Source of the DNA: Demequina mangrovi
Lineage (GTDB): Bacteria > Actinomycetota > Actinomycetes > Actinomycetales > Demequinaceae
Assembly: GCF_000759715.1 (NCBI RefSeq)
Contig: NZ_BBLU01000004.1
Location: 180,681-244,680 of the forward strand
Direction of reading: 5' to 3'
DNA: 64,000 nt
The notes beneath the pieces were generated by a model. The model made no database searches. It worked only from the letters and a program-made list of their open reading frames with translations, and was not told where the DNA came from. Positions 55,485 through 64,000 of this stretch are shown piece after piece. A program made the translations under genes and the position numbers. Each line of letters opens with the position of its first letter. Position 1 is the first letter of the stretch.

Positions 55485-56962
55485 GCGGTGACGTCCCGGT
55501 AGCGGCGCGAGCGCCAGTCGGGCTCGCCGTCGGGGGACGATGCGGCGGCTCGGGTGTCGAGAGCGAGGCCGCGGACGCGGGCGGCGGTCGCGGCGACGTG
55601 CGCGACCGCAGCGTCCGGAAGCGCGTGCACATCGACGCCCGGGCGGTCCTCGAGCAGCGCTCGGATCGCCGCGAGCTGCGTCGCGAAGCTGAGGTCCATG
55701 ATCTCGATCGGGTTGCCCTCGGCCGCGGTGACGTTGATGCAGCCGCCGCGGTCGAGCACCAGCGTGCCGCGCTCGACGTCGACGTCGAGATGGGGCACCG
55801 CCGCGCCGGCGACGGCCACGGGCTCGAGCGCGGACTCGTCGAGGTCCACCTCGCCCGGCACGCCTCCGGCCACGGCGACGACGGCGGCCCGCGCGAGGAT
55901 CTCGCGCGTCACGGTCTCGGCGACACCCGTGCAGGACACGACGAGCGCGCCGTCGGCGAGGTCCTCGGCGGGTCCCACCTCGTAGCCGTCGTGCACCGCG
56001 AGGAGCGCGCGCAGCGGATCGATCTCGGCGACGCGCACCTCGGCGCCCAGGGCGGTGAGGTGCGCGGCGACGCCCACGCCCACCGGGCCGTAGCCGATGA
56101 CGAGGACCGGCAGGTCGCGGACGGTCGCGTCGACGTGCTCGAGCAGGTCCGCGATGGCGAGCACGCAGCTCTGGCCCGTGCCGTAGCGGTTGTCGAAGCC
56201 GGTCTTGGTGGCGGCGTCGTTGACCGCGACCACCGGGGTGCGCAGCAGCCCCGCGGCGTGCATCGCTCGCAGCGGCGTGAGGCCCGACGTGGTCTCCTCG
56301 GTGACCCCGATCCAGCCGTCGATCAGCTCGGGTGCGGCCGCGTGCGCGAGCCGGACCAGGTGCGAGCCGTCGTCCACCACCACGTCGAAGCCGCGGCGCA
56401 GCCACGCGAGGGCGGCCTCGCGCTCGGCGGATCCGGCCAGCGTCGCGTCGGCGTCCACCGGAACGCCGCGGTCGCGGAGCGCGGCGGCGACCGCGGGGTC
56501 CGTCTCGTCCGGGTGCGCGTAGACCGCGACGTCCGCGCCGGCGTCCTTGAGGAGCAGCGCGAGGTTCGCGGTCTTGGGCTCGAGCGTCATCGAGACGCCG
56601 ATGCGCAGGCCGGCGACGGTCCCGGCGTCCCGCAGCTCGGCGGCGAGCGCCGTCGAGACGGGCATGTGGGAGCGCGCGAAGTCGAGGCGGCCGGCGGCGT
56701 CGCCGCGCGGGGCGAGCGGCTGCCCGCCGAGCGCGAGCGTCGCATCGTCCCCGCGCACGTCGATGTCGAGGACGTCGGGTCCGGCGGCATCGTCGTCGAC
56801 GAGGCGCGCGCCGAGCGCGCGGGCCATGCCTGCGACGGCGAGCGCGGTCGCGGTGTCCTCGGACTCGGCGGAGACGCGGACGGGCCGTCCGGCGATGAGG
56901 AGGTTGGTGTCGCGGGCGAAGCGGCGGAGGATCCGCTCGGCGGTCGCGTGCGGGTCTGTCAT
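55481..56962 (-). CDS. Divergent adenosylhomocysteinase-like protein
   Basis: The protein has 493 residues from the ATG at 56962. The S-adenosylhomocysteine hydrolase pattern is clear but divergent: FARSHMPVSTALAAEL, DVVVDDGSHL, GVTEETTSGLTPLRAMHAAG, VNDAATKTGFDNRYGTGQS, the NAD site VLVIGYGPVGVGVAAHL, and AEGNPIEIMDLSFATQ near the end. The C-terminal Lys/Tyr NAD-clamp residues of canonical enzymes are not seen; the protein ends in an Arg-rich tail. It may hydrolyse S-inosylhomocysteine made by the coupled deaminase. The start codon follows TAGAAT by seven bases (leaderless). Confidence 0.78.
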   Translation of the reverse strand: MTDPHATAERILRRFARDTNLLIAGRPVRVSAESEDTATALAVAGMARALGARLVDDDAAGPDVLDIDVRGDDATLALGGQPLAPRGDAAGRLDFARSHMPVSTALAAELRDAGTVAGLRIGVSMTLEPKTANLALLLKDAGADVAVYAHPDETDPAVAAALRDRGVPVDADATLAGSAEREAALAWLRRGFDVVVDDGSHLVRLAHAAAPELIDGWIGVTEETTSGLTPLRAMHAAGLLRTPVVAVNDAATKTGFDNRYGTGQSCVLAIADLLEHVDATVRDLPVLVIGYGPVGVGVAAHLTALGAEVRVAEIDPLRALLAVHDGYEVGPAEDLADGALVVSCTGVAETVTREILARAAVVAVAGGVPGEVDLDESALEPVAVAGAAVPHLDVDVERGTLVLDRGGCINVTAAEGNPIEIMDLSFATQLAAIRALLEDRPGVDVHALPDAAVAHVAATAARVRGLALDTRAAASSPDGEPDWRSRRYRDVTA

Positions 56963-56969
56963 GGCGGCA

Positions 56970-56975
56970 ATTCTA
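56970..56975 (-). promoter_or_regulatory. -10 element, leaderless promoter of the SAH-hydrolase-like operon
   Basis: TAGAAT on the minus strand, seven bases, then ATG. No ribosome site precedes the ATG. Confidence 0.55.
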
Positions 56976-57117
56976 GGAGCGTCGCCGCCCCTCCGTGCCC
57001 CCGCGCCGGATGGTTGCGTCGTGCGGACCCGGGTATTGCCAGGGGCGACCTTTCGGACATACCGTGCGACCAGGCGCAACGTGACCCCGCACGAGGCGCC
57101 TCCAGAGGAGACGACCC

Positions 57118-57582
57118 ATGCGCGCTGCGACCGACGCGGCGGCACCGCCCGGCCCCGACGAGTCGCTGGTGGTGCGCACGTACCAGCTCGGGCCCGACGG
57201 CCTGATCGACACGGGTGTCGCGTGCGCCGTGGGACCGGGCTGGTACAGCTGCTATCCCGCCGACGCGGACGAGGCCTTCGACGGGGGCAGGGTCACGTGG
57301 GTCGCGGAGCCCACGGGCTCCCATCCGCTCGTGGCCACGCACGGGTACGGCTGGTACGAGGTCGACGGCGAGAGCCTCGTCCCGCTCGACACGGTCGCCG
57401 TCGCGCACGTCGAGGGCCCCGTGCCGCTCGGCGTCGCGAGCACCTGGCCGCAGGGGATGCCGTCGCCGCCGACCATCCTCGGGGTGCCGTGGGCCGTCGC
57501 GGCGGTGATGCTCGCGCTGCTCACCGCGGTCGCCACCGTGCTCCTCGTCGCCCGGAGGGTGCGCCGCCCGGCGCGAGCCTAG
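57118..57582 (+). CDS. Hypothetical protein with one C-terminal membrane segment
   Basis: The protein has 154 residues; ATG after AGAGGAGACGACCC. The first 115 residues are soluble and rich in Gly, Pro and Asp, with two Cys (VACAVGPGWYSCYP). A single hydrophobic helix (VPWAVAAVMLALLTAVATVLLV) and a basic tail (ARRVRRPARA) suggest a C-terminal anchor. I do not recognise a family. It lies just upstream of mfd on the same strand. Confidence 0.65.
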   Translation: MRAATDAAAPPGPDESLVVRTYQLGPDGLIDTGVACAVGPGWYSCYPADADEAFDGGRVTWVAEPTGSHPLVATHGYGWYEVDGESLVPLDTVAVAHVEGPVPLGVASTWPQGMPSPPTILGVPWAVAAVMLALLTAVATVLLVARRVRRPARA

Positions 57583-57633
57583 GATGTCCGTGCCGGAATC
57601 TTCCGGTCGTTCGTCGTGCCCTGGAGGACCCTC

Positions 57634-60600
57634 GTGACCGCTGAAGCGATCGCTCAGCCGCTTGCATCCCTGCTCGGAGACTGGGCGGAGGCGCGTCTGG
57701 GCGACGTCGCCGCGATCCAGGCCCCGGGCGCCGCGGCGGCGCCGCTCATCGCGCGCGCGGCGCTCGCGGACGAGGCTCCGATCGTGGCCGTCGCGGCGAC
57801 CGGCGGCGACGCCGAGCAGCTCGCGCGGGCGCTCACCGCGTATCTCGACCCGGCCGAGGTGACCACCTTCCCCAGCTGGGAGACGCTGCCGCACGAGCGC
57901 CTCAGCCCGCGCTCCGACACGGTCGCGCGCCGGCTCGCGACGCTGCGGCGCCTGGTGCACCCCGTCGAGGCCGCCGAGGAGTCGGGGCTCCCGGTCCCGC
58001 GCGTGGTGGTCGCGCCGCTGCGGGCGATGCTCCAGCCCCTGGTGCCCGGCCTCGCGGACCTGCAGCCGGTGCTGGTGCGCAAGGGCGACGAGCACGACCT
58101 CACCGACCTCACCGAGGCGCTCGCGGCCGCGGCGTACACGCGCGTCGACATGGTCGAGCGGCGCGGCGAGTTCGCCGTCCGCGGCGGCATCGTCGACGTG
58201 TTCCCGCCCACGGACCCGCACCCGATCCGCGTCGAGTTCTTCGGCGACGAGGTCGAGTCGCTGCGCTTCTTCTCCGTGGCGGACCAGCGGTCGCTCGACT
58301 CGGTGGGCCGCCTGTGGGCGCCGCCGTGCCGCGAGCTGCTGCTGACCGAGGACGTCCGCGCCCGCGCCGCGAGCCTGGCCGAGCACATCCCCGCGGCCGG
58401 CGACATGCTCGCCCGCATCGCCGACGGTCACGCGGTCGAGGGCATGGAATCGCTCATCCCCGTGCTGCTCACGCGCCTCACCCCCGTGACCGACGTGCTC
58501 CCGCGCGGCACCCGCATCGTCGCCCTCGAGCCCGAGCGGCTCGCGCGCCGCGCCGAGGACCTCCAGCACACCGCCCAGGAGTTCCTCCAGGCGGCCTGGG
58601 TGAGCGCGGCCGCCGGCGCCGACTCGCCCATCGAGGCGCAGGGCGGGTTCCTCTCGCTCGAGGACGTCGAGGTCTCCGCGGCCGAGCGAGGACTGGGGTG
58701 GACCGCCATCGGTCCGTTCGGCACCGCGGCCGCCGAGGTGCCCGGCATCGCCGAGGTCGAGGACTTCCGCGGTCGTCTCGCCGCCGTGCTCGACCTGGTG
58801 AAGAGCCGCCTCGCCGAGGGCTGGCGCGTGGCGATCGCCGCGGCCGGCACCGGAAGCGCGCACCGCATCGTCGAGCAGTGCTCCGAGCGGTCCATCCCTG
58901 CGAGGGTCGCCGCGCATGCGGACGATGCCGACGCCGGGGTGGTCGCCGTCCTCGCGGGCGTCGACGCGCGCGGCTTCCAGGTGCCCGACGCCAAGGTGCT
59001 GGTGCTGCACGAGAGCGACCTCACGGGCCGCTCGGCCTCGGCGGCCGGGCCCAAGGTCAAGGTGCCCAGCCGACGCCGCACCGCCGTGGACCCGCTGCAG
59101 CTGCGCCCCGGCGACTTCGTGGTCCACGAGACGCACGGCGTCGGGCGCTTCGTCGAGCTCACCAAGCGCACGGTGCGCGGCATCGAGCGCGAGTACCTGG
59201 TGATCGAGTACGCCGCCTCGAAGCGCGGCGGACCCGCGGACCGGCTCTCCGTCCCCACCGACCAGCTCGACCTCATCACCAAGTACGTGGGCGGCGAGGC
59301 GCCGAGCGTCAACAAGATGGGCGGGGCCGACTGGTCCAAGACCAAGGGCAAGGCCCGCAAGGCGGTCAAGGAGATCGCGGCGGAGCTCATCCGGCTGTAC
59401 TCCGCGCGCATGGCGACCAAGGGCCGCGAGTTCGGCCCCGACACCCCGTGGCAGCGCGAGCTCGAGGAGTCCTTCGCGTACGTCGAGACCCCCGACCAGC
59501 TCAGCACCATCGACGAGGTCAAGGCCGACATGGAGAAGGGGATCCCCATGGATCGCCTGGTCTGCGGCGACGTGGGCTTCGGCAAGACCGAGATCGCGGT
59601 GCGCGCCGCGTTCAAGGCCATCCAGGACGGCACGCAGGTCGCGATCCTGTGCCCGACCACGCTGCTGGTGAAGCAGCACGTCGACACGTTCTCCGAGCGC
59701 TTCGCGCAGTTCCCGGTCAAGGTCGCGGCGCTCTCTCGCTTCCAGAGCGACAAGGAGGCCAAGGAGATCATCGATCAGCTCGGCAAGGGCGAGATCGATC
59801 TCGTGGTCGGCACGCATCGCCTCATCACGGGCCAGGTCCGCTTCAAGAAGCTGGGCCTCATCATCATCGACGAGGAGCAGCGCTTCGGGGTCGAGCACAA
59901 GGAGACGCTCAAGGCGCTGCGCACCGACGTCGACGTGCTCGCGATGTCCGCGACGCCCATCCCGCGCACCCTCGAGATGGCGGTCACCGGGATCCGCGAG
60001 ATGTCGACGCTCGCCACGCCTCCTGAGGAGCGCCACCCGATCCTCACGTACGTGGGACCGCACGAGGACGCGCAGGTGATCGCCGCGATCCGCCGCGAGC
60101 TGCTCCGCGACGGCCAGGTGTTCTACATCCACAACTCGGTCAAGACCATCACCCGCGCCGCGCTCAAGATCGGCGAGCTGGTGCCCGAGGCGCGCGTCGC
60201 CGTCGCGCACGGTCAGATGAGCGAGAAGCAGCTCGAGCAGGTGATCGTCGACTACTACGACAAGAAGTACGACGTCCTGGTCTGCACCACCATCGTCGAG
60301 ACCGGCCTCGACATCTCCAACGCCAACACGCTCATCGTCGAGCGTGCGGACACGTTCGGCCTGTCGCAGCTCCATCAGCTCCGCGGCCGTGTGGGCCGCG
60401 GCCGCGAGCGGGCCTACGCGTACTTCCTCTACCCGCCGGACCGGACCCTCACCGAGACCGCGCACGACCGGCTGCAGACCATCGCCGCCAACACGGACCT
60501 GGGCTCCGGCATGGCGGTGGCGATGAAGGACCTCGAGATCCGCGGCGCCGGCAACCTGCTCGGGGCCGAGCAGTCCGGCCACATCGAGGGCGTGGGGTTC

Positions 60601-61131
60601 GACCTCTACATCCGCATGGTGGGGGAGGCCGTCGCCGGCTTCCGCGGCGAGGAGGTCGAGGACCGCGCGCCGATGACGGTCGACCTGCCCATCGACGCGC
60701 ACATCCCGACCTCCTACATCGAGCACGAGCGGCTGCGCCTCGAGGCGTACCGCAAGATCGCCGACGCGGACGCCGACGAGGTGCTCGATCAGGTGGCCGA
60801 GGAGCTCGACGACCGCTACGGCACGGTGCCCGAGCCCGTCGCGCACCTGCTCGCCGTCGCGCGCCTGCGGCTCGAGCTGCGCGCCGCGGGGATCCACGAC
60901 GTGGTCGCGCAGGGCAGGTTCATCCGCTTCAGCCCGCTCGAGCTGCCGGACTCTGCGGCGATGCGCGTGACCCGGCTGTTCCCCGGGACGCTCATCAAGC
61001 CCGCGGTCCGCCAGGTGCTGGTGCCCGCGCCGACGACCGCTCGCGTGGGCGGCAAGCCGGTCGAGGGGCCCGAGGTGCTCGACTGGGTGCGGACGGTGCT
61101 GCAGGCGACGCGCGCACCGGAGCGGTCGTGA
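57634..61131 (+). CDS. mfd: Transcription-repair coupling factor
   Basis: The protein has 1165 residues from the GTG at 57634, behind TGGAGGA. Mfd removes stalled RNA polymerase and recruits UvrA. The UvrB-like N-terminus (FPSWETLPHERLSP, FAVRGGIVDVFPP) is followed by the CarD-like polymerase-binding domain (GDFVVHETHGVGRFV). The translocase motor has Walker A GDVGFGKTEIA, DEEQRFGVEHKE, MSATPIPRTLEM, TTIVETGLDISNANT and QLRGRVGRG, and a C-terminal TRCF domain closes the protein. Complete. Confidence 0.97.
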   Translation: MTAEAIAQPLASLLGDWAEARLGDVAAIQAPGAAAAPLIARAALADEAPIVAVAATGGDAEQLARALTAYLDPAEVTTFPSWETLPHERLSPRSDTVARRLATLRRLVHPVEAAEESGLPVPRVVVAPLRAMLQPLVPGLADLQPVLVRKGDEHDLTDLTEALAAAAYTRVDMVERRGEFAVRGGIVDVFPPTDPHPIRVEFFGDEVESLRFFSVADQRSLDSVGRLWAPPCRELLLTEDVRARAASLAEHIPAAGDMLARIADGHAVEGMESLIPVLLTRLTPVTDVLPRGTRIVALEPERLARRAEDLQHTAQEFLQAAWVSAAAGADSPIEAQGGFLSLEDVEVSAAERGLGWTAIGPFGTAAAEVPGIAEVEDFRGRLAAVLDLVKSRLAEGWRVAIAAAGTGSAHRIVEQCSERSIPARVAAHADDADAGVVAVLAGVDARGFQVPDAKVLVLHESDLTGRSASAAGPKVKVPSRRRTAVDPLQLRPGDFVVHETHGVGRFVELTKRTVRGIEREYLVIEYAASKRGGPADRLSVPTDQLDLITKYVGGEAPSVNKMGGADWSKTKGKARKAVKEIAAELIRLYSARMATKGREFGPDTPWQRELEESFAYVETPDQLSTIDEVKADMEKGIPMDRLVCGDVGFGKTEIAVRAAFKAIQDGTQVAILCPTTLLVKQHVDTFSERFAQFPVKVAALSRFQSDKEAKEIIDQLGKGEIDLVVGTHRLITGQVRFKKLGLIIIDEEQRFGVEHKETLKALRTDVDVLAMSATPIPRTLEMAVTGIREMSTLATPPEERHPILTYVGPHEDAQVIAAIRRELLRDGQVFYIHNSVKTITRAALKIGELVPEARVAVAHGQMSEKQLEQVIVDYYDKKYDVLVCTTIVETGLDISNANTLIVERADTFGLSQLHQLRGRVGRGRERAYAYFLYPPDRTLTETAHDRLQTIAANTDLGSGMAVAMKDLEIRGAGNLLGAEQSGHIEGVGFDLYIRMVGEAVAGFRGEEVEDRAPMTVDLPIDAHIPTSYIEHERLRLEAYRKIADADADEVLDQVAEELDDRYGTVPEPVAHLLAVARLRLELRAAGIHDVVAQGRFIRFSPLELPDSAAMRVTRLFPGTLIKPAVRQVLVPAPTTARVGGKPVEGPEVLDWVRTVLQATRAPERS

Positions 61132-61138
61132 GCGACAT

Positions 61139-61144
61139 TAGGAT
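61139..61144 (+). promoter_or_regulatory. -10 element, leaderless promoter of the lipoprotein gene
   Basis: TAGGAT, seven bases, then ATG at 61152. It begins seven bases after the mfd stop. Confidence 0.55.
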
Positions 61145-61151
61145 GGCGGCC

Positions 61152-61755
61152 ATGCGCTCCGTTCGCCTCGCCGTCCTCGCCGCATCGTCCCTCCTGCTCG
61201 CCGGGTGCGCCGTGCCCGGTCAGGGAGGCGACCCCGGCGTCGCCCTCGAGACCGCGGACGTCAAGGTGACCACCGCCGAGCTCGACGCGATCGCGGCCGC
61301 GTGGGCCGAGGACAGCGAGGGCGTCCTCATGCCGGACCGTCAGGCGCTCGCCACCTCGACGCTGCTGGGGCCGAGCCTCATCGACTTCGCCACCGCCAAC
61401 GACGCGACGATCAACGAGGGCGTCGCGGCCACGTTCGCGTCGGAGTGGCTCCGGTACGCCGGCGTCGAGGACCCCGAGCCGAGCGACGCGGTGATCGCGT
61501 CGACCCAGAACGTGCTCGCGCTGTACGTCGCGACCTATACCGACACCTCCGGATCGATCCTCCGCAACGCGGTCGAGGACCTCCCGGAGGACCTGGTCGT
61601 GTCGCCCCGCCTGGGCGAGCTCTCGGCCGATGCGCTGATCGAGTCCGCGCAGACGGCGGTGGGCGACGCCGAGGTCGGCGGGCTGGGCAACTACTCGTTC
61701 ACGCTCTTCCTCGATGTCGACGGCTTCACCGAGCCGTCCCCGTCCTGGGCGGCGC

Positions 61756-61763
<8 letters not shown>
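61152..61763 (+). CDS. Lipoprotein, possibly SurA-N-like
   Basis: The protein has 203 residues from the ATG at 61152. The signal peptide ends LLLAGC with Cys19. The remainder is mostly helical, with KVTTAELDAIAAAW early on. Lipoproteins with a SurA-like N-terminal helical domain are usual between mfd and mazG in actinobacteria; no parvulin domain is present. It probably acts outside the membrane, perhaps as a chaperone. Its end overlaps the mazG start by eight bases. Confidence 0.72.
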
Positions 61764-63782
<2,019 letters not shown>

Positions 63783-63803
63783 GCATCAGCGCAGGCCTGG
63801 ACG

Positions 63804-63831
63804 GGCGCGTCTCCCTCGGGAGGCGCGCCCG
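63804..63831 (+). terminator. Terminator after eno
   Basis: Stem GGGCGCG / CGCGCCC with an inner TCC/GGA pairing, 22 bases after the eno stop, followed by GTTCCGCTTT. Confidence 0.75.
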
Positions 63832-63909
63832 TTCCGCTTTCCCGGGCGATCTGCGCGACTCGCTGGGAGGCGGTGCGGCGGACGGCCCCGGACCCTGGAC
63901 AATGACCAC

Positions 63910-64000
63910 GTGACCGATCCGAACCGCCGCGAGACGCGCGCGGCCGCCTCGCCTGCCGGTGCGGCGCGCCCCGCGCGGCCCACGAGGTCGGCTCACGCGG
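63910..64000 (+). CDS. Start of a gene, probably ftsB/DivIC-like septum formation initiator (cut by window edge)
   Basis: A GTG at 63910 opens a frame (VTDPNRRETRAAASPAGAAR onward) with no stop to the window end. The visible 30 residues are an Ala/Arg/Pro-rich cytoplasmic-type N-terminus. The septum formation initiator family gene follows eno in most actinobacteria, so the identity rests on position. GACAAT at 63898 lies six bases upstream, so the promoter may be leaderless. Confidence 0.45.
   Translation, partial: MTDPNRRETRAAASPAGAARPARPTRSAHA

Overview
The window is from a very GC-rich, Gram-positive actinobacterial chromosome. The order PMT / rsmI / metG / tatD / G5-transglycosylase / rsmA / ispE / (tRNA-Gln) glmU / prs / rplY / pth / mfd / mazG / eno is the usual actinobacterial housekeeping order. 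Lrp, PMT-type mannosyltransferase, DUF1206, VanY-like peptidase, frequent GTG starts and several leaderless promoters fit the same group. I would guess Micrococcales (Cellulomonadaceae or Demequinaceae-like), but the species is not determined. No transposase, phage gene or CRISPR array is visible.

1-6.7 kb: a nearly complete GH92 alpha-mannosidase gene, tRNA-Ala(CGC), a sirtuin, a Pif1-type helicase carrying a degenerate exonuclease-like region and a BRCT domain, and a transglutaminase-like protein.

6.7-24.2 kb: the accessory core of the window. A two-gene cassette (YtcJ-type amidohydrolase plus class III aminotransferase) occurs twice. Copy 1 is followed by an MFS transporter; copy 2 is preceded by a complete Dpp-type ABC importer. 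A closely similar promoter/leader module precedes each cluster. The block ends with a MocR-type regulator, a TauE/SafE-type exporter and, behind an RNA-like leader, a YdfG/IsfD-like dehydrogenase. A plausible reading is uptake of an N-acylated or cyclic amine, hydrolysis of its amide, transamination of the amine to an aldehyde, and reduction and/or export of the product. An N-acyl-taurine or another N-acyl omega-amino acid would fit. The substrate is not shown by the sequence.

24.2-34.1 kb: an FKBP lipoprotein, AI-2E-type and DUF308 membrane proteins, an Lrp regulator, then PMT, rsmI, a VanY-like peptidase, metG and tatD.

34.1-47.5 kb: G5-transglycosylase, rsmA, ispE, mscL, TetR, tRNA-Gln, glmU-prs, a proton pyrophosphatase with a lipobox-like N-terminus, a GT4-like glycosyltransferase, DUF1206, rplY, pth and a beta-helix protein.

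47.5-57.6 kb: a beta-phosphoglucomutase / GH65 disaccharide phosphorylase operon, a polar amino-acid ABC transporter, and an operon of an SAH-hydrolase-like protein, an amidohydrolase-type deaminase and a small cupin. The last operon may be a deaminating SAH salvage route.

57.1-64 kb: a small membrane protein, mfd, a lipoprotein, mazG, eno and the start of a probable ftsB-like gene.

Two features run across genes. One is a family of about 90-100 bp intergenic inverted repeats, mostly between convergent genes. The other is a strongly over-represented nonamer, GGACGATGC, on both strands and enriched between genes.
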